The notes under the pieces are model-generated. The model was not told where the DNA came from, searched no databases, and saw nothing but the letters and a program-made list of their open reading frames with translations. A stretch of DNA of 64,000 nucleotides, from assembly GCA_963929535.1 (NCBI GenBank), contig CAWVIZ010000007.1, positions 1-64,000 of the forward strand, read 5' to 3'. Made by a program: the position numbers and the translations under genes. The stretch is from Pullilachnospira sp963929535. Its GTDB lineage: Bacteria > Bacillota > Clostridia > Lachnospirales > Lachnospiraceae. Shown here one piece after another: positions 8,702 through 17,003 of the stretch. The first letter of the stretch is position 1, and each line of letters starts with the position of its first letter.

Positions 8702-8788
8702 TTAGCACAGAATTTGCTAATTTTCTTATTAGCAAGCACACTGTTTTTGTTAGCAGAAGGTGGTAAAGCAGTTCAAGTCCAATTAGCA
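8702..8788. repeat. Cluster of TTAGCA repeats beside the integrase stop (putative arm-type sites)
   Basis: TTAGCA occurs at 8702-8707, 8729-8734, 8750-8755 and 8783-8788, with the inverse TGCTAA at 8715-8720; two copies extend to TTATTAGCA. Five copies within 90 bases between int and the presumed att site match the layout of integrase arm-type binding sites. Binding itself is inference. Confidence 0.5.
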
Positions 8789-8837
8789 GGAATTTATATT
8801 TATGCATTTTATATTCACTCATGAATTTCTGAAAGAA

Positions 8838-8870
8838 AAAACGCCACAAATCCTTGGATTCATGGCGTTT
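8838..8870 (-). terminator. Rho-independent terminator of the tRNA-Arg gene
   Basis: Reading leftward, AAACGCCA / TGGCGTTT encloses an inner AATCC-TT-GGATT stem and is followed by a T run, directly after the tRNA 3' end. It could also stop transcription from int arriving on the plus strand. Confidence 0.8.
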
Positions 8871-8873
8871 ATA

Positions 8874-8947
8874 CGTTCCTGACTGGAGTCGAACCAGCGG
8901 CCTATTGCTTAGGAGGCAATCGCTCTATCCTACTGAGCTACAGGAAC
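8874..8947 (-). tRNA. tRNA-Arg (anticodon CCU)
   Basis: A 74-base cloverleaf on the minus strand: acceptor GTTCCTG/CAGGAAC, D-arm GCTC/GAGC, anticodon stem ATTGC/GCAAT around loop CTCCTAA (anticodon CCT in DNA), T-arm GCTGG/CCAGT with TTCGACT, discriminator G. CCA is not encoded. All stems pair, so it should be functional. Its 3' end faces the integrase, as expected for an element integrated into the 3' part of the gene. Confidence 0.93.
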
Positions 8948-8999
8948 TTATCTATATTATAACGGTTTTATGCAACCGTTACAACCAAATTATTCAGTT

Positions 9000-9060
9000 T
9001 TGGACTTGAACGGGCTGCCACTTAGGAGGCGAGTGCTCTATCCTGCTGAGCTATATGGAC
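9000..9060 (-). pseudogene. tRNA-Arg(CCU) remnant 1 (5' half only)
   Basis: Reads GTCCATA, TA, GCTC, AGCAGGATA, GAGC, then CTCGC and the loop CTCCTAA, like a tRNA-Arg 5' half, but the following GTGGC does not pair with the anticodon stem and no matching acceptor 3' strand is found. Identity to the intact tRNA is lost just after the CCTCCTAAG core. Confidence 0.6.
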
Positions 9061-9129
9061 GTGTCTGATATATGATTATAGCCCGACCAAAGTCGAACTG
9101 CAATCCCTTATTCAATTTTTCTGAGTTGA

Positions 9130-9184
9130 GCGTTGTAACGCGACCTTAGGAGGCGGACGCTCTACCCTGCTGAGCTGCGGAAAC
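9130..9184 (-). pseudogene. tRNA-Arg(CCU) remnant 2 (5' half only)
   Basis: GTTTCCG, CA, GCTC, AGCAGGGTA, GAGC, TCCGC and the loop CTCCTAA form a good tRNA 5' half; after the AAG the sequence (GTCGCG...) fails to pair, and the T-arm-like GCAGTTCGACT near 9091-9101 lies too far away. The break again coincides with the anticodon-loop core. Confidence 0.6.
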
Positions 9185-9468
9185 ATACTATCTGCGATTT
9201 TAAGTGTCCCTGCTATCCGGACTGCTCTTTACATATTTCACGCACCAATTATTTTACTATATTTTCGCGAGAATTACAACCTTTAATTTTCCGATTTATC
9301 CCCTTCATAAAAAGATATGTTACTATCCACAGCCGCCCGCCCGCATCCGCACTCATCGCGCTTACGCGCTTCAGTCCCGCCTCTTTCCAAAAATACGGGG
9401 CTGCCTTTTCCCGGCAGTCCCGTATTTCATCTGCTCTGCTTATCCGAAATCTTATCTGAAATCACTCA
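9185..9468. terminator. Intergenic region with bidirectional terminator (9391-9427)
   Basis: AAATACGGG-CTGCC pairs with GGCAG-CCCGTATTT (9391-9405 and 9412-9427) and is flanked by A and T runs, so it can stop the leftward zinc-ribbon operon. Nothing else is recognised in this stretch. Confidence 0.75.
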
Positions 9469-11133
9469 TCAAAAATCGTAAGCATCCACAGGCATCCTGG
9501 AAAGCTTCCAGGAACCATCCTCCTTTACAAAGCTGAGATACGTGGAAATCGTATATTCTTCTTCTCCCAGCTCAGAGCTCCAGGAACGTCTGTATTTCTT
9601 CATCACATCTATGTTGGTCTCAAAGGAGATCATGTTATAAGACACTTCGCTGACCTCAGATACGATGTTGTCCATCTGAAGGGTCACCACTCCGGAATCT
9701 GTTCCATCGCCCTTCAGTTCATCCACAAGATTCTCATATTCATCCTGGAAATAGTTATCCTCATTATAGAGAGGATCCTGGGAAAACAGATCCTGAACCT
9801 GGCTGTAATCCTCACCGCTCAAAGCGCTTTCCATGATCTGCTTGATATCGGCTCCCACCTGAGCAGCCACTGCATCCACAGTTTCCGCGGATGGGATCAG
9901 CGTGGCATACGTATCATCGCATCCATAGCTGGTTACTGTGATAACCTTCCGATAAGGTTCCATTCCTTCCTCGGTTACTTCCATCTGATAAGTTCCGGCA
10001 AACAGATAGGGAATGGTAATATACTTCTGGCCATCCGCAATCTCTGCCTGATTTTCTCCGGATTCATCTACCGCTACTCCGTTTAATGTCAGCGCGGCAT
10101 TTTCCGGAATCTGAAACTGCAGATTTCTGCACCAGGAATCCGAAGAGGTCACCTTCCATTCATCCCAGAACAGGAATTTTTTCTCCCCGGTCCTGGAAAG
10201 CGTCAGATAACTGTACTGCTTATCTGAGCTGCCCTTCACCATATATTCCACAGCATAATTTTTCACGTCCTCAGACACGGCCGCCTGGGCTTCACCCGCC
10301 GCGCCGGCTGCATCCTCCAGAAGAGACCCCAGCTCGCCCAGCTGGTCTGTCACCGCCGATGCGGCATCTGCTGCGGCTTCCTGCATATCCACCAGCCTTG
10401 CGGATTTGTAGGAGAGGATTTCCGTGTTGTCCGCATTGGCGTTCACATACATCTGCTTCGTCAGAAGCTCACTGTCCGGAAATTCACAGTAGTCATAAGC
10501 CGCTGACCATTCGTGGGCTGCGGTGGCTTCCCAATAGGACATGGCAACCGTTTCCGGAGAAAATTTATCTCCCATCACCTTCACAATCCCGGCGATCAGT
10601 CCCACTGCAATCACCACTTCCGCCGCAATGACAAATGCGGTTTTGGGGATGGGTTTCCTGGGTTTTCTTTCTCTTGGCGGTCTCTGAGGCGGACGTCCGT
10701 ACTGAGGACCTCCCGGACCGTACCCCGGTCCATAAGGCTGTCCCTGCATTCCTCCGGGCTGTGGTCCGCCGGGACGCGGCCCCGCTCCCTGAACCTGCGG
10801 ACCAGCCCCCTGCTGCGCTCCATTTCCCGAATTTCCCGGACCGTTTCCCTGCTGTGCTCCATTCCCTGGAGTTCCCGGTCCATAACCCGGCTGATTCCCG
10901 GATACGGGATTCCCTGCGGGATTTCCCGCTGTATTTTCGGTCTGCGGCTCCGCCCCGGTTCCCAGACTGGAAGGATCAGGCTGTGATTCCTTCTGAACAC
11001 CGGATGCAATCTCCTCTCCGGCCACGGACTTCTGTTCCTGTTCTACGGTTCCCCCTGCCTGCAGAGGCGTACCGCATTCTCCGCAGAACCGGGAACCATC
11101 CTCATTCTTTGCTCCACACTTTGGACAAAACAT
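9469..11133 (-). CDS. Zinc-ribbon membrane protein with extracytoplasmic domain (TcaA/YvbJ-like)
   Basis: About 554 residues. An N-terminal zinc ribbon FCPKCGAKNEDGSRFCGECG (two CxxC knuckles) leads into a long Gly/Pro/Gln/Asn linker (to about residue 165), one membrane helix (TAFVIAAEVVIAVGLIAGIV), then a large outside region containing an acidic alpha-helical stretch, a PEGA-like beta segment (ENAALTLNGVAVDE...FAGTYQMEVTEEG) and an NTF2-like C-terminus (LSFVKEDGSWKL). The ATG at 11133 is chosen over the GTG at 11139 by its distance to the GGCAGG site. Last gene of a four-gene operon; a cytoplasmic-zinc-ribbon sensor or scaffold of the envelope is plausible, function unknown. Confidence 0.75.
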   Translation of the reverse strand: MFCPKCGAKNEDGSRFCGECGTPLQAGGTVEQEQKSVAGEEIASGVQKESQPDPSSLGTGAEPQTENTAGNPAGNPVSGNQPGYGPGTPGNGAQQGNGPGNSGNGAQQGAGPQVQGAGPRPGGPQPGGMQGQPYGPGYGPGGPQYGRPPQRPPRERKPRKPIPKTAFVIAAEVVIAVGLIAGIVKVMGDKFSPETVAMSYWEATAAHEWSAAYDYCEFPDSELLTKQMYVNANADNTEILSYKSARLVDMQEAAADAASAVTDQLGELGSLLEDAAGAAGEAQAAVSEDVKNYAVEYMVKGSSDKQYSYLTLSRTGEKKFLFWDEWKVTSSDSWCRNLQFQIPENAALTLNGVAVDESGENQAEIADGQKYITIPYLFAGTYQMEVTEEGMEPYRKVITVTSYGCDDTYATLIPSAETVDAVAAQVGADIKQIMESALSGEDYSQVQDLFSQDPLYNEDNYFQDEYENLVDELKGDGTDSGVVTLQMDNIVSEVSEVSYNMISFETNIDVMKKYRRSWSSELGEEEYTISTYLSFVKEDGSWKLSRMPVDAYDF

Positions 11134-11150
11134 ACACACACCTGCCTCTC

Positions 11151-11780
11151 TTAATTCCAGCCCTGAGAATTCTCATACGCCTGTAATTTTTCCACATTGG
11201 CCTTCTCGATCGATGAAAACTGGCTGGCAACCTTGCTCATATCGGATTCCTTCGTCATATTTTTATACCACTCATATTGATTAAAGTAATCCGTATTTTC
11301 CTGCTTGGTAAACGCGTATCCATGGCGTGCGTAAATCTCATTGATCGCTCTTCTGCAAAGGGAGGCGCTGGTAACTGTCTCCTGAATCCTGCTGTCCGTC
11401 AGAGCAACCACATTACTGTCCGGGAAAACAAATCCTTCATACAGATCGCCTTCTACGTCCGTACTGGAGTCCGAAGCATTTCCATCTTCTGTTTTATCCG
11501 ACTGATCGGCGGCATCCGCCTGTTCATTTCCCTGCGTGGTTACTACTCCCGATGTATACTGTACAGTCTCCTGAGCCGTATATTCCCCGTTTGTCTGGTT
11601 CTGTCCGTACTCCGCAGCGTTTTCCGTAAACTCCTCGCTGCGCTCTGCCTTCAGTTCCTCTCCCTGGCCGGTTTTAACCAGAAAGCTGAACACCAGGAGC
11701 ACCACCAGGAGCACATCCACCACACCTGCGGCCACGGCCCCGATCAGAAGTCCTGTTGATTTTTGATCTTTTTTCTTCAT
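11151..11780 (-). CDS. YARHG-domain membrane-anchored protein
   Basis: 209 residues. A short basic N-terminus and membrane helix (LLIGAVAAGVVDVLLVVLLVFSFLV, residues 11-35) precede a Glu/Gln/Thr/Asp-rich linker (45-110) and a C-terminal YARHG domain: RRAINEIYARHGYAF, then FNQYEWYKN. YARHG domains are extracellular and of unknown activity, often linked to peptidoglycan or surface proteins. It lies 17 bases before the next zinc-ribbon gene in the same operon. Confidence 0.85.
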   Translation of the reverse strand: MKKKDQKSTGLLIGAVAAGVVDVLLVVLLVFSFLVKTGQGEELKAERSEEFTENAAEYGQNQTNGEYTAQETVQYTSGVVTTQGNEQADAADQSDKTEDGNASDSSTDVEGDLYEGFVFPDSNVVALTDSRIQETVTSASLCRRAINEIYARHGYAFTKQENTDYFNQYEWYKNMTKESDMSKVASQFSSIEKANVEKLQAYENSQGWN

Positions 11781-11799
11781 AATTCACTCTCCGAAAAAA

Positions 11800-13053
11800 T
11801 CATAAAAGGCTTCCCATCAAATCCTGTATAATACCTGCCGCAAGGATGAACGCCAGTATAAAGGTTATCACCGCCATACAGATCTTTGTCACAAAAAACG
11901 CGTAGGCAACCCTGTCCTCACTGAGATTTCCGCAGGCATGCATTCCGCCATACTCAATATACGGAGTCAGTACAGCCGCAAGGGCCGCTACAAAAAGAGC
12001 CGCGACCGGAGTCAGCAGTCCCAGGATTCCTCCAAGAATGGAAAACATGCTGTCAAACATTGCTCTCGCTCCCACCACATTGATCATGGCGCTCACAGAA
12101 GTATTGCCGCCGAAAACTCCAGCAAATACCTTCAAAAGCAGTGCCTCCAGCAAATCTATACCCATCGTGAAGATCACCGCGATCAGAAACAGCTGAAAAT
12201 ATGGGATTTCAATATGATCGCTGATATTTCCATACGGTGTATCCAGCGCGCTTTTAGCTCTGAGGATAATGATCAGACCCATCAGGACCGTCACCACCAG
12301 TTTCGTCACCATAAATTCCAGACCTACTGCCGGGCTGTTGGAACCAGCGATTTCCCTCACTCTTCCCACCGGACGTTTCAGGATCGGAACGATCTCGGAA
12401 AACATATTCTTTGTCACGGCTACAAACGCGTTTTTCTTTTCATTCAGCCATTCTGCTTCCCTGGATCTGCCCTGGCCGCCGTACTGGCCGCCCGGATACC
12501 CCTGCTGATTGTAATACTGATTCTGATTATAGTACTGTCCCTGGTTCTGCTGGCCATACTGTCCCTGATTCTGCTGATAGTACTGACCCTGGCCCTGCTG
12601 GTAGTACTGACCCTGATTCTGCTGGCCGTACTGCTCCTGGCCCTGCTGATAGTACTGGCCCTGGTTCTGCTGGCCGTACTGCTCCTGACCCTGCTGATAA
12701 TACTGGCCCTGGTTCTGCTGGCCGTACTGCTCCTGGCCCTGCTGATAGTACTGGCCCTGGTTCTGCTGGCCGTACTGCTCCTGGCCCTGCTGGTAGTACT
12801 GGCCCTGGTTCTGCTGGCCGTACTGCTCCTGACCCTGCTGGCCATATCCTGCCTGGGCGTCATAAGCCCCCTGATTTTCCTGTCCCTGATTCACCTGTCC
12901 GGAAGACTGCTGATAATACTGGGCTTCCTCCCCCTGATTCTGAAAGCTGTCCTGACCTGCGGTCTGCGCGCCGTTATCCGCGCCCTGGGAAGTACAGTTG
13001 CAAACTTCCCCATCCTCCAGTCTCCTTCCGCACTGCGTACAAAATCTTGCCAT
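11800..13053 (-). CDS. Zinc-ribbon multi-pass membrane protein with Gln/Gly/Tyr tandem repeats
   Basis: 417 residues. FCTQCGRRLEDGEVCNC starts a zinc ribbon; residues about 40-195 are low-complexity Q/G/Y/N with a 16-residue tandem unit (GQEQYGQQNQGQYYQQ) present about five times; the C-terminal half has roughly five hydrophobic helices, like Yip1-type membrane domains. The ATG at 13053 follows AGGAGG; the longer frame to 13188 has no ribosome site. The repeat tract resembles prion-like or phase-separating sequences (inference). It shares its operon and N-terminal zinc ribbon with two neighbours. Confidence 0.78.
   Translation of the reverse strand: MARFCTQCGRRLEDGEVCNCTSQGADNGAQTAGQDSFQNQGEEAQYYQQSSGQVNQGQENQGAYDAQAGYGQQGQEQYGQQNQGQYYQQGQEQYGQQNQGQYYQQGQEQYGQQNQGQYYQQGQEQYGQQNQGQYYQQGQEQYGQQNQGQYYQQGQGQYYQQNQGQYGQQNQGQYYNQNQYYNQQGYPGGQYGGQGRSREAEWLNEKKNAFVAVTKNMFSEIVPILKRPVGRVREIAGSNSPAVGLEFMVTKLVVTVLMGLIIILRAKSALDTPYGNISDHIEIPYFQLFLIAVIFTMGIDLLEALLLKVFAGVFGGNTSVSAMINVVGARAMFDSMFSILGGILGLLTPVAALFVAALAAVLTPYIEYGGMHACGNLSEDRVAYAFFVTKICMAVITFILAFILAAGIIQDLMGSLL
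12590..12845. repeat. In-frame 48-bp tandem repeat
   Basis: A 48-base unit repeats about five times with few changes, encoding the GQEQYGQQNQGQYYQQ blocks. Near-identity at the nucleotide level points to recent expansion and possible length variation between strains. There are no spacers, so it is not a CRISPR array. Confidence 0.9.
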
Positions 13054-13199
13054 AGTATTCCTCCTCTTTAACACTCTGGAACCTTTTTCCGAAAAGCCTG
13101 TTTTTAAAACCGCGCCTTCCGGACAGGTCCCCTGATACCGGCCTGCCGGCCATAGCGGAAACTCTTTCAGAGCTCCCGGATCTATCAATCATCGGCCTT

Positions 13200-14213
13200 T
13201 CATAATGCCGATGCACTGACCACCCATTCTCTTCCCTCCTTCGTCATGGGAAGAATCTGTGTTTCCGACTGTGTCTGCCCCTGGTACGTTATGATAAAAT
13301 TCACTTCCGCCACGCAGTTATCTTCGTCGGTATATTCAATATTAACGATCTGAAGGTCAAATTCCGGTGTAAGCCCCGCCGCTGACATAAATCCTCCCAG
13401 TCCGCTGGCCAGATCCGACAGCCCGCCCAGATCTATTCCCGCAAGCTCACCCCCTACACTGAGGGCGCCGCTGTACAGATCCTGGATCTGATTGTCAAAG
13501 CATTCCAGAAGCTCATCCTGATCCAGATTATTCAGCGCATGCTCCATCTTTTCTATTGTATCCTCCGGAGTGCCGGACTTAATAAATACCACGTAAAGGA
13601 TGGACGCGATAGCGATCAAAGCCACCGCGATCAGCGCCAGAATTTTCAGGCTTACCGCTTTGTGAGCTGCCCGGACTCCTGCCCCCACCGCCCGCTGAGA
13701 TAGATCAGCCGCATGAGCAGCTCCCTGGACAAATGCTCCTCCTGCCGAATTCCCTCCGAAACTGCCTCCGGAAATTCCCTGAGCAGGAAATCCATTCCGG
13801 ACCCCCGGGCCATAATTTCCTGCCGGACCCCAGGCGCCGCCGGAATATCCAGCCGGACCGGCAGCCCCTCCGGAATTCCCCGATGGGCCGTACCCCCCTG
13901 CACCGCTCTGTGGGCCGTATCCCTGAAATCCTCCCTGCGGGCCCTGAACCGGACCCTGGCTGAAGTTTCCGGACATTCCCCCCGCCCCTTGGCCGGAGTT
14001 CCCCATCATCCCATAGGCCGGCCCCTGGCCAGCGCTTCCGGGCGGACTCTGGTTCCGATTCCCCGACGGCCCGCAGGATGTGCCTCCGCCGGCGCTTCCA
14101 TTCCCCGGCGGGCTTCCGTTTCCGCCCTGTGGGTTTCCTCTAATCATATTCCCGCAATGAGGACAGTATATCTGTCCCGGTAAGATTTGTTTTCCGCAAT
14201 TTGTACAAAACAT
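13200..14213 (-). CDS. Zinc-ribbon membrane protein with DUF4878/NTF2-like end
   Basis: 337 residues. FCTNCGKQILPGQIYCPHCG is a complete zinc ribbon (CxxC-x12-CxxC), then a Gly/Pro/Ser-rich linker to about residue 165, a membrane helix (ILALIAVALIAIASILYVVFI) and an outside domain opening GTPEDTIEKMEHALNNLDQDELLECF, typical of DUF4878/NTF2-like lipoprotein domains. The ATG at 14213 has GGGGGA upstream; extra residues up to 14279 lack a ribosome site. First gene of the operon driven by the promoter at 14372-14400. Confidence 0.78.
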   Translation of the reverse strand: MFCTNCGKQILPGQIYCPHCGNMIRGNPQGGNGSPPGNGSAGGGTSCGPSGNRNQSPPGSAGQGPAYGMMGNSGQGAGGMSGNFSQGPVQGPQGGFQGYGPQSGAGGYGPSGNSGGAAGPAGYSGGAWGPAGNYGPGVRNGFPAQGISGGSFGGNSAGGAFVQGAAHAADLSQRAVGAGVRAAHKAVSLKILALIAVALIAIASILYVVFIKSGTPEDTIEKMEHALNNLDQDELLECFDNQIQDLYSGALSVGGELAGIDLGGLSDLASGLGGFMSAAGLTPEFDLQIVNIEYTDEDNCVAEVNFIITYQGQTQSETQILPMTKEGREWVVSASAL

Positions 14214-14571
14214 CGTATCTTCCCCCGTCAACACGCTTTCTCGTCTCGTATGTTGGGCATTTATCCGCGCGAATTTCAAAATTTCAGATATCTTTTCATA
14301 ACTTCCCGGTTAAAATGTGCCGTTTAGAGCAACCGTAAAATATAAAAATTTTCTAAAATAAGCATGGTTAAATTATAAAAATATTATGTTCTTTTGTCAA
14401 GAAAAGTCTGCCTCATCATATACTGCGGCAGTTCATCCATCAGGCCCGGATCTTCCGGCAAATCCGGCTTTTCTCTGCACACGCAGCTCCTGTCTGAAGC
14501 CTGCCGGGTACCCCCTCCCCATCAAAACGGGAAAACCGAATCCCCCAGGAAAACCCTCACATCCTGTCTTC
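14214..14571 (-). promoter_or_regulatory. Strong promoter of the zinc-ribbon operon (14372-14400) and its leader
   Basis: Leftward TTGACA (14395-14400), 17 bases, TATAAT (14372-14377): full consensus. The leader to the first start is about 150 bases and AT-rich at its beginning. The rest of this gap, to 14571, contains nothing I recognise. Confidence 0.92.
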
Positions 14572-16863
14572 TCATTCTGCAGACGGAAGAACAGCTGCCG
14601 CCGCACTGTCTCTGATACCGAATTTCTTCCATCTTTCATCCCGGATGACTCCGTCAAAATCCATTCCGTATCCGAAATCATACACATGGCCTTCCTCATC
14701 CCGGTAACATTCCATGTCAAAGGCCACGTCTTCTGCCTGCCGTTCCACCGTCTCCATATCCGCGGGCATCTGTACCGGCAGCAGACCGCAGGGCTGAAAT
14801 CTTCCGGTGATCACATCCAGGACTGCCTCCGGGGAAACCCCGTATTCCAGCAGGATACTGTCGGCATAAGGCTCCAGCTCGCCCATTACCATGGGATTCT
14901 TCACCGTGATCACCAGGATCACCGGCTTGTCTCCCATCTGCTTTCTGGTCTCCAGCACCAGCTCCAGGTCCTCCTCATTGGCGGCTGTATTCCATTTGTC
15001 CCGGTAGCCTCTGTCGGTAAAATCCTCCAGCGGATCGCCCCCTGCCAGACTCTCCCCTCTGGCAGCTTTCGCCTGATACGGACGGTACTGAAGCGTCACA
15101 GGAACGTAGCCGTTTCCTCCCGCTTCCCGGTCCCTGGGAGAATAGCCGTTGGAAATGGGAGATGTGATAAAGCAGATGGCCGCATCCGCTTCCCGGGGGC
15201 TCTCCACCGGCACAAAATACCGGGGCAGCGCTCGTTTGGCGCCCGGTTCCACCGTTCTCTCCGGTGTGGGATGGCTCATAAAATCCAGATAAGACCGGAT
15301 ATGCCGGTTGGGCACATACACCTTGATCCCTTCCTTTAAGGGGAGCGTCCTGTTTTTATTTTTCACCATGGTCACGGACCGAAGCTGGGAAAGGTATCCC
15401 TTCTCCACAAAATCTTTGCGTCCCACCGTCTCCAGGGATTTTTCCAGATCCAGATACGGATTTTCAAAAAGCCCTGTGCGGAATATGTTCAAAAGAAGCC
15501 GATACGCGGATCTCCGGAAACGCTGCTCCATGGCGTCTCTTCCGTACTTTTCACAGCCCATGCGAAACGCTTCCAGAACAGGAGCGGCATCGTTGTTTCC
15601 CCCGAACTGATCCACTCCCGCTTCCAGGGCCTTCAGATGTCTCTCCGCCTCCGTCAGCTGCTCTACGCCCCAGCATTTTCCGGCAAATTCCTCTTCCGTC
15701 CTGCCGGTGTCATGGGTGATGCCCCAGTCCGTGCACACCACGCCGTCGTATCCCAGCTCCTCCCTCAGCAGATCCCCAATGATATACCGGCTGTAGGAAT
15801 TTCCCACATTTTCTCCATACTTTTCGTCCATGCCCCAGGAAATGGTATAGTAGGGCATCACCGCCGACGCCTTTCCTGTCTTCCCCTTCAGCGCGAAGGC
15901 TCCCTGGGAAAACGGCTTCAGATGCTCCCAAAAATTCTTTCCCGGATAGACCGCGTACTTTCCATAGGCGTAATGGGCGTCCCTTCCGCCCTCACACATT
16001 CCGCCGCCGGGGAAATGCTTCACCATGGTGTTGACGCTGTCCTCTCCCCAGCCGTCTTCAGCCCCCTCCGTGGTCTGAAATCCGTCGCAGTACGCCTGCG
16101 TCATCTCCACCGTCATCTGCGTATGCTCTCCGAAGGTATCCGCAAAGCGCATCCACCGGGGCTCTGTGGCCAGATCGATCTGAGGAGAAAGAGCCGTGGT
16201 GATCCCCAGGGCACGGTATTCCGCCGAGGCTGTTTTTCCAAACTCCTTTACCTGCTCCGGATCAAAGGCCGCCGTCAGTCCTATCCCGTTGGCCCACTTG
16301 GAGATGGGTTCCCCTGAGGAGGCTATGTATTCCGCCTCTGATCCTGTGGTGTGTCTGGGATCAGAGCTGTTGTTGATGGGGATTCCAAATCCGGTATTTT
16401 CCGCCAGTGCCTGCATCCCGTTGTTCCACCGGACCGCCGTCTCCGTATCCTGAAGACCGTTCACCAGAACGTGGCGGACCCTGGCCTCTGTTACGAATTT
16501 TTTCTGCTGGTCCGTCAGATCCCAGGGCCTGGCGCCGCTTTCGCCAAAGGATTTTCCCTGATAGGTACCGCCGAACGCCCCCTTCGGATCTGCTGCGGGA
16601 ACCATCTGATGAGCGCTGTACAGCATCAGCCCGGCAATATCCTCGATGGAAATCCGTTTTGCCAGATCCTCCGCCCTCTCCTCGAAGGACAGCCTCCAGT
16701 CCTCATAGGGCAGAAGCCGGCCGCACCCGGAAAAATCCTTGAACGCATAGCCGTCTTCTGTCAGGATCTTCACCCTGCTTCCATCTGAGATCCCCAGGAT
16801 CTTTCCGTTTTCATTTTCAATGAGACAGTATCCGTCCTTCTGCCTTTTCTTCCATTTCTTCAT
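14572..16863 (-). CDS. Glycoside hydrolase family 3 (beta-glucosidase/xylosidase type)
   Basis: 763 residues, no signal peptide, so cytoplasmic. The GH3 N-terminal barrel shows VKHFPGGG (282-288; the K-H-F substrate loop) and the nucleophile in GYDGVVCTDWGI (Asp379); the GH3_C alpha/beta sandwich follows (VTMVKNKNRTLPLKEG near 505 and ILVITVKNPMVMGE). Specificity cannot be read from sequence. The ribosome site (AAAGGAA) is a little far from the ATG. A type-B carboxylesterase lies upstream in the same direction, separated by a copy of repeat module B, so co-transcription is likely but not certain. Confidence 0.9.
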   Translation of the reverse strand: MKKWKKRQKDGYCLIENENGKILGISDGSRVKILTEDGYAFKDFSGCGRLLPYEDWRLSFEERAEDLAKRISIEDIAGLMLYSAHQMVPAADPKGAFGGTYQGKSFGESGARPWDLTDQQKKFVTEARVRHVLVNGLQDTETAVRWNNGMQALAENTGFGIPINNSSDPRHTTGSEAEYIASSGEPISKWANGIGLTAAFDPEQVKEFGKTASAEYRALGITTALSPQIDLATEPRWMRFADTFGEHTQMTVEMTQAYCDGFQTTEGAEDGWGEDSVNTMVKHFPGGGMCEGGRDAHYAYGKYAVYPGKNFWEHLKPFSQGAFALKGKTGKASAVMPYYTISWGMDEKYGENVGNSYSRYIIGDLLREELGYDGVVCTDWGITHDTGRTEEEFAGKCWGVEQLTEAERHLKALEAGVDQFGGNNDAAPVLEAFRMGCEKYGRDAMEQRFRRSAYRLLLNIFRTGLFENPYLDLEKSLETVGRKDFVEKGYLSQLRSVTMVKNKNRTLPLKEGIKVYVPNRHIRSYLDFMSHPTPERTVEPGAKRALPRYFVPVESPREADAAICFITSPISNGYSPRDREAGGNGYVPVTLQYRPYQAKAARGESLAGGDPLEDFTDRGYRDKWNTAANEEDLELVLETRKQMGDKPVILVITVKNPMVMGELEPYADSILLEYGVSPEAVLDVITGRFQPCGLLPVQMPADMETVERQAEDVAFDMECYRDEEGHVYDFGYGMDFDGVIRDERWKKFGIRDSAAAAVLPSAE

Positions 16864-16926
16864 ATCTGTGTTCTGTTCCTTTCCCCTTTCCCTTTGCCGC
16901 TCGTTTCCTGTCCCGCCGTCCTCACT

Positions 16927-16991
16927 TTATTCCCGCAGGCAACGGGCCAAGCGGACATGCCTGCATGTCCATTTGGCGGCGCTGTGTGCCG
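16927..16991 (-). repeat. Dispersed hairpin repeat, module B (copy 1)
   Basis: GCCAA/TTGGC outer and GGACATGC/GCATGTCC inner arms (16946-16977), flanked by TTATTCCCGCAGGCAACGGG and GGCGGCGCTGTGTGCCG. Nearly identical, in reverse orientation, to 30329-30392. Confidence 0.85.
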
Positions 16992-17003
16992 TTTCCTTCT
17001 TTT

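Larger units (their letters stand above)
1..8873. mobile_element. Integrative element, right end (left end outside window)
   Basis: A tyrosine integrase, an excisionase-like HTH protein, an XRE regulator and a recombination module (YqaJ exonuclease, RecD-like helicase, annealing-like protein) lie together and end at the 3' end of a tRNA-Arg(CCU) gene, a classical integration target. The integrase gene looks more AT-rich than the housekeeping genes to its right. No conjugation genes are visible, so ICE versus prophage or other genomic island cannot be settled from this window. The left boundary is off the edge. Confidence 0.65.

Noticed and set aside
12590..12845. Possible CRISPR array
   Set aside because: Units are contiguous, in frame and without spacers; no cas genes nearby.
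11938..13071. Long plus-strand frames across the Q/G/Y repeat gene
   Set aside because: The 48-bp repeat keeps several frames open; the minus-strand gene has the zinc ribbon and an AGGAGG start.
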